Assembly (NCBI GenBank): GCA_022563405.1
Contig: JADFNK010000028.1
Location: 1 to 32,090, forward strand
DNA from: Gemmatimonadota bacterium
Lineage (GTDB): Bacteria > Gemmatimonadota > Gemmatimonadetes > Longimicrobiales > Gaopeijiaceae
Length of the DNA: 32,090 bases
Direction: 5' to 3'
The position numbers and the translations under genes are program-made. Below, piece by piece: positions 25,502 through 32,090 of this stretch. The notes below the pieces were generated by a model that saw nothing but the letters and a program-made list of their open reading frames with translations, did no database searches and had not been told where the DNA came from. Position 1 is the stretch's first letter. Every line of letters begins with the position of its first letter.

Positions 25502-25708
25502 ATGGCCGAGGGAACCGTAAAGTGGTTCAACGACAGTAAGGGTTTTGGTTTCATCACACCGGACGAGGGCGACAAGGATTGCTTTGTGCACTACTCGGCG
25601 ATCCAGGGCGACGGTTTTAAGAGCCTCGCTGAAGGTGACCGCGTTGAGTTCGAGATCGGCGAGGGACCGAAGGGACCCGCTGCCGAGAACGTGCACCGCC
25701 TCGGATAA
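25502..25708 (+). CDS. Cold-shock protein (CspA family)
   Basis: A single cold-shock domain (68 residues) that binds single-stranded RNA/DNA and melts mRNA secondary structure. The start [10 protein letters not shown], the RNP1 motif KGFGFI at 13-18 and the RNP2-like FVHYSAI at 28-34 are intact. A strong GGGGGAG ribosome-binding sequence lies upstream of the ATG. The 5' leader is short in this window (79 bases after the hydrolase stop). Whether it is cold-inducible cannot be judged from sequence; many such paralogues are constitutive. Confidence 0.97.
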   Translation: MAEGTVKWFNDSKGFGFITPDEGDKDCFVHYSAIQGDGFKSLAEGDRVEFEIGEGPKGPAAENVHRLG

Positions 25709-25755
25709 CACAGCCCTCAGCGAGCCTGATCGAAACCAGACCCGCTGAACACACG

Positions 25756-25769
25756 CCGGCCGAGGCCGG
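25756..25769. terminator. Weak hairpin downstream of the cold-shock gene
   Basis: CCGGC-cgag-GCCGG forms a 5-base-pair GC stem with a four-base loop, 47 bases after the cold-shock stop and 60 bases before the convergent gene's stop. There is no T-run on either side, so it could be a weak or factor-dependent terminator serving both converging genes, or chance. Confidence 0.25.
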
Positions 25770-25829
25770 TTACCTGGAAGGTTGTAGTGGTCCTCAGGTC
25801 GAGCGGGCGGCGATGCCACCGTGGGCACA

Positions 25830-26360
25830 CTACGGGTGCGGAGTTGCGGCCTGCGCTGCCCCCGAATGTTCGAAGAACACCTTCTGGTGCCAACTCATCC
25901 GGGCGGGCCCCTCCCACCGGCCCCCGCGGGCATCCTTGAGGCGGGTGACCGTATTGTCGAACACCACCGTCTCCGGATCCACCGTCCCCTCCTCCACCAG
26001 TCGGCTGAACTCCGGTCGAGAAGTTCGCCGCACCTCTCCATCCACCAGGAACCAAACCGGCGTGTTGTCGAGAATTCGCAGGCCCAAGCGGCGCTCCTGG
26101 TCTTTCAGTACGCCGACCATGGCGTCGATGGAGCACCCTGAGGGAGGCGCGGAAGCTTCGTCCACGGCTACGAGAAGAAACCGTCCCCGTCGAAAATCGC
26201 GACCGCAGGTCAAGGGAACCCCGTGCGCCACCCACGTCTCGAGAAACAGATCCACGGCGCTCAGAAAGCTCTCCTTGTCGGCTTCCTCGAGCGTGCGCTC
26301 GACGCCGAACACCCAAAGGCGTGATTCGTCAGGCAGCGCTTCGAACTGAACCATCGGCAT
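25830..26360 (-). CDS. Conserved protein with a GCSID motif (function unknown)
   Basis: A soluble protein of 176 residues. It resembles a family common in Bacteroidetes-type genomes and often mis-annotated as ABC transporter ATPase. Supporting features are an opening like FEALPDESRLWVFG, a middle FLETWVAHGVPLTCG, then RFLLVAVDEASAPPSGCSIDAMVG with the Gly-Cys-Ser-Ile-Asp motif, and a C-terminal VFDNTVTRLKDARGGRWEGPARMSWHQKVF. No ATP-binding Walker motif is visible, so the ATPase label is not supported. The biochemical role is unknown. The ATG shares one base with the AI-2E permease stop (TGATG), so the two are translationally coupled. A second ATG two codons inside is possible. Confidence 0.8.
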   Translation of the reverse strand: MPMVQFEALPDESRLWVFGVERTLEEADKESFLSAVDLFLETWVAHGVPLTCGRDFRRGRFLLVAVDEASAPPSGCSIDAMVGVLKDQERRLGLRILDNTPVWFLVDGEVRRTSRPEFSRLVEEGTVDPETVVFDNTVTRLKDARGGRWEGPARMSWHQKVFFEHSGAAQAATPHP

Positions 26361-27643
26361 CAGACCACCTCCACGTCGGCCGCGGTTGGTTCCGCGGTGG
26401 TCACGGCGTCGGGTTCCGCGGTGGTCACGGCGCTGGCGTCCCCGCCCGTTGCAGGCTCGGCGACGTCAGATGGCCCGACACTGCCATGGGACGTGTGATC
26501 TGAACGATCCGCAACAGCCAAGCCTGTCGTTTGTGGGGGAGATTTATCCAAGAGGATCGCCACCCACCGCAGGTCTTCGGTGTTCTCCAACATGATCTTT
26601 ACGATCATGGTGAGGGGCACCGCGAGCAGTGCTCCGACCGGACCCCAGACCCAAGCCCAGAAAAGCAACGACAGGATCACCACCAGGGTGGACAAGCCCA
26701 GCCTTCTGCCCATCAGGTGGGGCTCGATGAGATTCCCGAACACCATGTTGATCGCCCCATAACCGCCAGCCACCATCAGGAAGTGTCCGATTGAAGTGAA
26801 CTGAACGACGCTGAGGAAGAGAGCCGGAAGTGCCGCCAGCAAGGACCCGACGGTGGGTATGTAGTTCAGGACGAATCCAATGAGTCCGAGCAGGACTGGA
26901 AAGTCCAACCCCAATATCCGCGCCAGCAGCCCGATCGCCAAACCGGTGGCAAGGCTCACCAGGGTCTTGATACCGAGATACGCCTGGACCTCCCGGACGA
27001 TCTTGGTAACACGCCTACGGTCGTTCTTCACCGTCTTCGTGGAATGCCGCCGCTCACCATCCCGAGGCCCTACGATCGCCCGGAACTTGAACGGGAACAC
27101 CATGGCCTCACCCAGAACGAACGCCATGATCAGCAGGACCAGGAACATGTTGCCTAGAAAGCCCACCACCAACGCGGCGGTCCTTCCGAACCAGTCGACC
27201 AAAATACCCGGATCGAACCATTCGCTCAGCACCTCGCCGAGCTCGATTCCGCTAACGCTCCACGCACTCAAGCCGTCCACCCATGAGTTGGTAATCGTCC
27301 GTATCTGTAACGTGTACCCGGGGATCTGGGCTTGAAGATCGGCCACGGCCTGGGTACCCAGCATGATGAGCGCCCCGAATAGTGCACCCATCACGAGCAT
27401 CGTGAGCGCGATGGCCAGAGGTGCCGGCACACGCCGGAGCTGGAGCCAGAACATGAGCGGCATGCTCATCACGGCCAGGAACAGCGCCAACGCGAAGGGC
27501 AGAAGGATGGCCTGGCCCTCTCGTAACCCCGCTACTACGATGACAAAAGACGCCCCCATGAGAAGGTATCGGGCTCCAGGGGTGTTGGTTGGCAGCGGAA
27601 GCATCTTGCGTGTCGAATCTCCGAGGGTCATGATCGCGATCAA
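26360..27643 (-). CDS. AI-2E family transporter (PF01594-type permease)
   Basis: A multi-pass inner-membrane protein of 427 residues. It has the family's usual shape: an N-terminal pair of helices, a central loop region with amphipathic sequence around LQAQIPGYTLQIRTI, and C-terminal helices including GLIGFVLNYIPTVGSLLAALPA and NLIEPHLMGRRLGLSTLVVILSLLFW (in part). Members export various substrates (autoinducer-2 in TqsA, Na+/H+ exchange in others), so the name does not establish the substrate. The last ~55 residues form a soluble Thr/Ala/Glu/Asp-rich tail containing an 8-residue tandem repeat. The first ATG is used here, and ATGs at codons 5 and 14 are also possible. Upstream lies a TATAGT -10-like hexamer (27690-27685) without a clear -35. 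Confidence 0.88.
   Translation of the reverse strand: MIAIMTLGDSTRKMLPLPTNTPGARYLLMGASFVIVVAGLREGQAILLPFALALFLAVMSMPLMFWLQLRRVPAPLAIALTMLVMGALFGALIMLGTQAVADLQAQIPGYTLQIRTITNSWVDGLSAWSVSGIELGEVLSEWFDPGILVDWFGRTAALVVGFLGNMFLVLLIMAFVLGEAMVFPFKFRAIVGPRDGERRHSTKTVKNDRRRVTKIVREVQAYLGIKTLVSLATGLAIGLLARILGLDFPVLLGLIGFVLNYIPTVGSLLAALPALFLSVVQFTSIGHFLMVAGGYGAINMVFGNLIEPHLMGRRLGLSTLVVILSLLFWAWVWGPVGALLAVPLTMIVKIMLENTEDLRWVAILLDKSPPQTTGLAVADRSDHTSHGSVGPSDVAEPATGGDASAVTTAEPDAVTTAEPTAADVEVV
26388..26435 (-). repeat. 24-base tandem repeat in the AI-2E permease C-terminus
   Basis: Units 26388-26411 and 26412-26435 match at 22 of 24 bases, with a shorter partial copy just before 26388. They encode repeated AVTTAEP-type residues in a disordered tail. 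The period is a whole number of codons, so copy number could change without breaking the frame. Confidence 0.85.
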
Positions 27644-27691
27644 ATTCCAGCTGAATTTTGTCGACCAGCGCCGGCGTTGCCCTAACTATAG

Positions 27692-27744
27692 CAAGGCTCG
27701 TACCAGCGGAAGACGATATCAAGGCTCGTTACCGGCGGAAGACG
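27692..27744. repeat. Imperfect direct repeat in a divergent promoter region
   Basis: A 24-base sequence beginning caaggctcgta at 27692-27715 recurs at 27720-27744 with one inserted T and one A-to-G change. It lies between the divergently transcribed AI-2E permease and release-factor-like genes. The second copy ends 4 bases before the latter's ATG. It might bind a regulator of both genes, or be a simple duplication. Confidence 0.8.
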
Positions 27745-27748
27745 TCTG

Positions 27749-28123
27749 ATGGCTGAACACCTGGAGCATTCCGGGGTTCCGATTCCCGAGTCCGACTCGG
27801 ACCTGCTCGGGCAGTGCCGCGTCGACGTATTTCGCTCCGGCGGCAAGGGAGGCCAGCATCAGAACGTCACGGAGAGCGGCGTCCGTCTCACACATCTTTC
27901 AACCGGGATTGTGGTTACCAGCCGCCGTTTCCGTAGCCAGCTCGCCAACAAGCGGAACGCTCTGGCCACACTTCGCAAGAGACTCGCCGCCCTCGGCAAG
28001 CGCGAGAAGCGGCGCATCCCGACCCGTCCATCCCGCCGTGTTCAGGAGCGGCGCCTATCGTTGAAACAGCAACATTCCTCCAAGAAGACTCTACGTCGAA
28101 AACCGAGGGTGGACGACGATTAG
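27749..28123 (+). CDS. Stand-alone GGQ release-factor-domain protein
   Basis: A small basic protein (124 residues) with an RF-1/ArfB-type catalytic domain: FRSGGKGGQHQNVTESGVRLTHL contains the GGQ triplet at 34-36, and GIVVTSRRFRSQLANKR matches the following conserved strand and helix. No codon-recognition domains are present. The C-terminal ~45 residues are very rich in Lys and Arg, like the tail ArfB threads into the empty mRNA channel. A role in hydrolysing peptidyl-tRNA on stalled ribosomes is therefore plausible, by analogy with ArfB and the mitochondrial mtRF-R type. The N-terminal VPIPESDSDLLGQCRVD also recalls those factors. The start lies 4 bases after the direct repeat. Confidence 0.85.
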   Translation: MAEHLEHSGVPIPESDSDLLGQCRVDVFRSGGKGGQHQNVTESGVRLTHLSTGIVVTSRRFRSQLANKRNALATLRKRLAALGKREKRRIPTRPSRRVQERRLSLKQQHSSKKTLRRKPRVDDD

Positions 28124-28196
28124 GCAGGAGGCTTATCATTGACAGATGTACTACGCGCCCCTGGGCTCGTGTGATTCCCGCTTCGAGAGGCACTAA

Positions 28197-29330
28197 TTGA
28201 AAGAGACCATCCGTGCTCTTTTGATCGATGATGATCAAGGGGACTTCGTTGTTACGAAGGGACTTCTGAGTCAGATCAAACGCCCGAAAATCGAATTGGA
28301 TTGGGTCTCCACGTTCGAGGAGGGGCACGATGCCATCGCCAAGGGTGGGTACGACATTTACTTCGTCGACTATTTTCTCGAAGACCGCACGGGCCTCGAC
28401 TTACTCCGGGAAGCCGCGCGGCACCAACTGCAGGCGCCGGTGATCATGTTGACGGGACGCGGCAGTCACGAGGTGGACATCGAGGCGATGCAAGCGGGCG
28501 CCGCGGATTACCTCATCAAAGGCCAGATCGAACCTGAAGATCTGGAACGCTCTATACGTTACGCCCTTGATCGTATGGAGGCACAGCGGGCCCTCAGGGC
28601 GAGCGAAGAGCGCCACCGAGCGATGTTCGACCACCTCCCGCTGGGCGTGTACCGGTGTACACCAGAAGGTGAGTTCCTGGATGCCAACCCGGCCCTGGTG
28701 AGGATCCTCGGGTACCCCGACCGGCCCAGCCTCGACAACCTATACGCGTCCACGTTCTATGTCAGTGACGAGCACGTGCAAGTCTTCAAGGCACGACTGA
28801 AGGAGTTTGGCATAGTGCGGGGCTTCGAGACACGACTACGTGGCGTGGACGGGCGCACCATCCAGCTTCGTAATACTGCGCGAATTCATCGGGACACGGA
28901 GGGGAATGTCAGTTATGTCGAGGGGGTCATCGAGGACGTCTCGCGTGAGAGGAGCTCGTTTGCGTCGAGCCAGGAGGCCGCACGATACAAGGCGTTACAC
29001 GAGTGCGACCATATGGCCATGCTCACGTTGGACCTCTCGGGAGAAGTTCAGGATGGGAACCCCACCTTCCTTGCGATGTCAGGGTACGACGAGGAAAATC
29101 TTGCCTCGGTGGAGTACGCGAAATTGTTCGAGGAGGAGGATCGAGCCGAGGTGTTGGAGGAAATCCAAAAACTCTCGGGAGGCGCAGCAGCGATTCGAAA
29201 AGAGAGCCGGAACCTTCGGGTGAAGAGCGGATCGATTTGCCCCGTACGTACCCTGTCCATCCTCATCAGAGACTGGGACGGCGAGCCGAACCACATCCTC
29301 ATCGTGATGGAAGCGAAACTGCCGGCTTAG
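28197..29330 (+). CDS. Response regulator with REC-PAS-PAS layout, no output domain
   Basis: A cytosolic protein of 377 residues. Residues 5-125 form a receiver domain: acidic cluster Asp11-13, phosphoacceptor Asp58 in FVDYFLEDRTG, Thr86 in MLTGRG and Lys108 in YLIKG. Two PAS domains follow, about 135-250 (beginning RHRAMFDHLPLGVYR) and about 262-375 (ending ILIVME). No histidine kinase, GGDEF, EAL or DNA-binding domain is seen, so it probably signals through partner proteins. The start is TTG at 28197, preceded by GAGAGG at a suitable distance; the REC fold begins at once after it. A -35-like TTGACA occurs at 28139 but lacks a clear -10. The stop lies 7 bases from the convergent neighbour's stop. 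Confidence 0.85.
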   Translation: MKETIRALLIDDDQGDFVVTKGLLSQIKRPKIELDWVSTFEEGHDAIAKGGYDIYFVDYFLEDRTGLDLLREAARHQLQAPVIMLTGRGSHEVDIEAMQAGAADYLIKGQIEPEDLERSIRYALDRMEAQRALRASEERHRAMFDHLPLGVYRCTPEGEFLDANPALVRILGYPDRPSLDNLYASTFYVSDEHVQVFKARLKEFGIVRGFETRLRGVDGRTIQLRNTARIHRDTEGNVSYVEGVIEDVSRERSSFASSQEAARYKALHECDHMAMLTLDLSGEVQDGNPTFLAMSGYDEENLASVEYAKLFEEEDRAEVLEEIQKLSGGAAAIRKESRNLRVKSGSICPVRTLSILIRDWDGEPNHILIVMEAKLPA

Positions 29331-29337
29331 AGGTCCG

Positions 29338-30114
29338 TCAGGTCCGGTATTCCTCCGATACATCCTGCCCCTCGGGCACCTGATCCCTCTTCACCAACGC
29401 CTCTTCTACCGGTCCCGGGCCCCCTTCGCTGGCATCCTCCCCATTCGCTCCACTTGATGCGGGCCTCAATGAATCCGGTGTGACCCCCCGGTCTCCGACT
29501 TTTCGAGCATTCGACCCCAGAGCATGACTCAAACATCGGTCGGTCCAGTCCGCCGGAGACTCCCCATCGTGAGGCGCCTGCCCCGCAGCCGCCCAGTCCG
29601 TCACCTCAGCCGCATCGTCGGAGCGGTCGAGGGCGTCTAACGCATCCGCTGCGGCACCCCGGAATTCCGCATCATCAACAACCTGGGCCATCATGTATAT
29701 CTGCTCTCCGGCAAGATCCTCGACTCCACCCGCCTTCGCGCTCTCCACATACTCGGTCAGGTGAACCACCGCCGAAGCCATGTGATGGGAAGCCAGGTCG
29801 AGCCACGTCAGAGTACAAAGTGTTCGCACCGCGGTGGGGTGGATCCGCACGATCTTCGTCGCGAGCCCACGGGCCGGCTCCGGCTGCCCGTCCTCGAGCA
29901 TCACGTCGATGGCACGCCCGTAATACTCGAGGGCTCGGGCCCGGTCGCCCGCGCGCTCGCACAGGTCGCCCGCGCGGTTGAGCGGGACCCATCTGAAACC
30001 GGACGCCGCGGCCTCGGCCTGGGCCTCGAGGTCATCCAGAAGCTCCTCAGCAACGGGCGCACGCCGGTCCGGTGAGGATTTCCCCGAGCGGAACCAGCTT
30101 GAAATTCGTTTCAT
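29338..30114 (-). CDS. Uncharacterised helical-repeat (TPR-like) protein
   Basis: A protein of 258 residues with no signal peptide or membrane segment. Residues 25-150 look like a helical repeat region: NRAGDLCERAGDRARALEYYGRAIDVML has the Gly/Ala/Tyr spacing of a TPR unit, and another helix pair follows around ARGLATKIVRIHPTAVRTLC. The C-terminal ~80 residues are low complexity (Gly, Ser, Glu, Pro, Asp) and probably disordered. I do not recognise a specific family. A scaffold or protein-protein interaction role is the most that can be inferred. It faces the REC-PAS-PAS gene tail to tail with 7 bases between stops and no visible terminator. Confidence 0.7.
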   Translation of the reverse strand: MKRISSWFRSGKSSPDRRAPVAEELLDDLEAQAEAAASGFRWVPLNRAGDLCERAGDRARALEYYGRAIDVMLEDGQPEPARGLATKIVRIHPTAVRTLCTLTWLDLASHHMASAVVHLTEYVESAKAGGVEDLAGEQIYMMAQVVDDAEFRGAAADALDALDRSDDAAEVTDWAAAGQAPHDGESPADWTDRCLSHALGSNARKVGDRGVTPDSLRPASSGANGEDASEGGPGPVEEALVKRDQVPEGQDVSEEYRT

Positions 30115-30147
30115 TTCAGCACGTGGTAAATTTGCGAAGCTGTTAAA

Positions 30148-30161
30148 CTTAGTCAGCTAAG
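30148..30161. promoter_or_regulatory. Short palindrome upstream of the TPR-like gene
   Basis: CTTAG-tcag-CTAAG, a 5-base inverted repeat 34 bases before the TPR-like start, in an AT-rich stretch of the 110-base gap. It could be an operator or chance. The rest of the gap shows no clear terminator for the upstream VWA gene. Confidence 0.25.
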
Positions 30162-30224
30162 GTGAGCGCCGAAAGCCGGACCTTGCTCGCTTCCCACACG
30201 ACGCGCTCGGGCTCAGCCGGCCCT

Positions 30225-32090
30225 TCAGATCGCCTGCTTCGACGTGTCGTCGTCGAACGAATCCAAACGCGCCCCGGCGAATCGTCTCCAGAACCACGGC
30301 GCACGCCGCACGGCTATATCCAGGAAGAAACTGACTAGAGCCAGTACGGAGAGCCACGGCCACAAAGGTGTCGGTACCGAAGCTGTCTCTCCGTAATCGT
30401 CGAAAATTTCCGCCACGTCGGGCAAGAATTTCCCTCCGGTTTGGACAGCAATTTCACTCAGCAGTTCGGTATTGGGGGGATAGAGTCGGAATTCGTCACC
30501 ATACCTGTAATAGAGCGCCTGCGAGCGGTCCTCTATGCCGTTACCCGACAGTTCGAACCGATACGGATCCTCCCCGGGAGCGCCCAGGGTGTATCGAGCC
30601 TGAAACGTTCCCGGGCCCACCTGTTCGAACGACAGGGGAGTTTCTTCCCCTCCCGTTCCAAGCACCCGTAGCTGTGGATCCAAATCGGAACGGTAGGTGC
30701 CCTCCTCGGTGAGCGCGCTTACCGTAATGACGGCCTCATTCCCAATGCGCTCCACGACGAAATCCAGCTCCTCGCCTCCGTCACGCCTCATCGTTTCTCG
30801 GACGAGTTGTGACCAGAATTTTCCGTACCCCTCCCAGGTCAGCCAGTCGGCGGCCCAGCGGTTCTTCACGTCCGACGTGAACACAGCGGTCCTGCCCAAT
30901 CCATACCGCCAGCGCGCCAAGAGTGGGTTCTCCGAATCGGACTGGATGAGCACTTCAGCAGTCTCCTTCGCCAGTGTCCTCACGTACCCTCGCAGAGGCG
31001 GCGCCGCATCCATATCGATGTCGGTGAACGCCTCTACCGACATGACCACCGTGGTTTGCACGGCCTCCTCCACCAAGGTGGACTGAGACGCGATCTGGGT
31101 CTCCTGGATGAAGATCCGCGGGACCCTCGCGGCATCTTCAATGAAGTAGGCACGTCCCCTTCCCCATTTCGCAATATTCCCGAGCAGCTCCCTGTCCGCC
31201 TCCTGGCCCACCGCGACGGAAGAAACGGTTATGTCCGAGTCGGACATCAACGAAACGAGTTCCTCGTAATCGTCCGCATAGGTCTTTCCATCAGACAACA
31301 GGATGATGTGCCTGATCTCGGCGTCCGAGTTCTCGAGAGCCGCGAAGGCCGTCTCCAACGCCGGATAAATGTTTGTCTGAGAGCCGGCAATGATACGGCT
31401 GATGAAGTCGTTCATGCTGGCCTTCTCGACGGCGAGCTGAAGAGGCACCGTCACGTACGGTGTGTCGTCGAAGGTGATCAATCCGAAACTGTGGGTCGGC
31501 TCGAGTAGATCAAGCGCCGCCTTGGCCGCCTCTTTGGACAATTCGAGCTTCGGGCCCACCATGCTGTAGGACTTATCCAACACGATGATGAGCGCCAGCT
31601 CTTTCCGTTTTTCGTTGATCTCGAACCAAATAGGGAGCAGCTCCTCGATCTGTGATCCCGCGTATCCCTCTTCCCCGTAACTCGATTCGCCGGCGGCGAA
31701 GATGAATCCGCCTCCGGAGTCTCGGACGTACTCGAGGATGGCGTTCACTTGACCGTCACCCAGGGCGTCCATGGGTACGTCACTCAGTAACACGAGGTCG
31801 AAACTTTCAAGAGCCGCTGCAGTTTCCGGTAGCAAGTCGGGGCCCACCACGACGACGTCCATGCCCTCCGCAGAGAGTGCGTCTCTCAAGTAGATGGCGC
31901 TGGCCAGTCGACCCTCTACGTACAGTATTCGGGGGCGCGCTCCGACGGAGACCGCCTGCGTGTGAAGGTCGTTTTGGGCGAACGGGTCGTTCTCACTTTG
32001 GAGCCGTCCCGACAACGTCCCTGCGCCTCCGGCCGGAAGCCGTACCTCGAAGTCGATCTCGTTGAGCCCGGGCTCGAGTCTCACTTCCCT
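30225..32090 (-). CDS. Large VWA-domain membrane protein, partial (C-terminal part)
   Basis: The reading frame is open through the right edge, so the true start lies outside the window. At least 621 residues are visible. From the first in-frame GTG (32084) a GATase1-like region (about 50-150) contains DSGGGFIFAAGESSYGEEGYAG, which lacks an evident catalytic Cys. A von Willebrand A domain follows with an intact MIDAS: DKSYS (Asp170, Ser172, Ser174), a Thr in SQTNIYPAL and Asp in LLSDGKTYADD. A beta-rich region and a membrane helix near the end (LWPWLSVLALVSFFLDIAV) complete it. This resembles the VWA/glutamine-amidotransferase-like membrane proteins near BatA-type genes, whose role is unclear. 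The start should be sought upstream of 32090. Confidence 0.85.
   Translation of the reverse strand, partial: REVRLEPGLNEIDFEVRLPAGGAGTLSGRLQSENDPFAQNDLHTQAVSVGARPRILYVEGRLASAIYLRDALSAEGMDVVVVGPDLLPETAAALESFDLVLLSDVPMDALGDGQVNAILEYVRDSGGGFIFAAGESSYGEEGYAGSQIEELLPIWFEINEKRKELALIIVLDKSYSMVGPKLELSKEAAKAALDLLEPTHSFGLITFDDTPYVTVPLQLAVEKASMNDFISRIIAGSQTNIYPALETAFAALENSDAEIRHIILLSDGKTYADDYEELVSLMSDSDITVSSVAVGQEADRELLGNIAKWGRGRAYFIEDAARVPRIFIQETQIASQSTLVEEAVQTTVVMSVEAFTDIDMDAAPPLRGYVRTLAKETAEVLIQSDSENPLLARWRYGLGRTAVFTSDVKNRWAADWLTWEGYGKFWSQLVRETMRRDGGEELDFVVERIGNEAVITVSALTEEGTYRSDLDPQLRVLGTGGEETPLSFEQVGPGTFQARYTLGAPGEDPYRFELSGNGIEDRSQALYYRYGDEFRLYPPNTELLSEIAVQTGGKFLPDVAEIFDDYGETASVPTPLWPWLSVLALVSFFLDIAVRRAPWFWRRFAGARLDSFDDDTSKQAI

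Noticed and set aside
25717..26316. Alternative minus-strand frame across the GCSID-motif gene.
   Set aside because: It is Arg/Gly-rich with no family similarity, while the other frame matches a conserved protein and is coupled to the permease.
28139..28167. TTGACA at 28139-28144 as a promoter for the REC-PAS-PAS gene.
   Set aside because: No acceptable -10 lies 16-18 bases downstream (TGGGCT at best), so I did not list it as a promoter.
1..32090. tRNA, rRNA, CRISPR, insertion sequences, prophage.
   Set aside because: None is visible: no tRNA-like cloverleaf in the gaps, no repeat-spacer array and no transposase or integrase.

Overview
The window reads as chromosomal DNA of a GC-rich bacterium with a full aerobic respiratory chain. 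The combination of a complete 14-subunit complex I operon, a UPF0182 membrane protein, sucCD, an EIIA-like/CBS protein and ndk would fit an uncultured Gemmatimonadota-type lineage. That placement is an inference from gene content, because no rRNA or other phylogenetic marker is present. I see no tRNA, rRNA, CRISPR array, transposase or phage gene.

Positions 1-313 carry no convincing gene. They hold an element about 299 bases long, bounded by a 19-base inverted repeat and containing further nested hairpins. It is either an unidentified structured RNA or a miniature mobile element. Positions 314-1015 (minus strand) encode a YceD/DUF177-type protein and ribosomal protein bL32, behind a candidate promoter that lies so close to the start codon that the mRNA may be leaderless.

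Positions 1083-23457 are one long co-directional minus-strand block. It begins at a divergent promoter near 23530 and runs nuoA-B-C-D-E-F-G-H-I-J-K-L-M-N (NADH:quinone oxidoreductase). A phosphomannomutase/phosphoglucomutase, a UPF0182 membrane protein, sucC, sucD, the CBS protein and ndk follow. Most junctions have gaps of 0-6 bases or short overlaps (ATGA, GTGA, TAATG, a 10-base overlap), so translational coupling is likely. Several starts are GTG, and the UPF0182 gene probably starts at CTG. The larger gaps are nuoH-nuoI (45 bases, AT-rich) and UPF0182-sucC (134 bases).

On the plus strand, dcd (dCTP deaminase), a YheT-type hydrolase and a cold-shock protein follow the divergent promoter. 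A minus-strand pair comes next: an AI-2E family permease and a small protein with a Gly-Cys-Ser-Ile-Asp motif. Then come a plus-strand stand-alone GGQ release-factor-like protein and a REC-PAS-PAS protein with no output domain. The window ends with a minus-strand helical-repeat protein and the 3' part of a large membrane-anchored VWA protein. The right-hand third is mostly short, independently oriented units, in contrast to the energy-metabolism operon.
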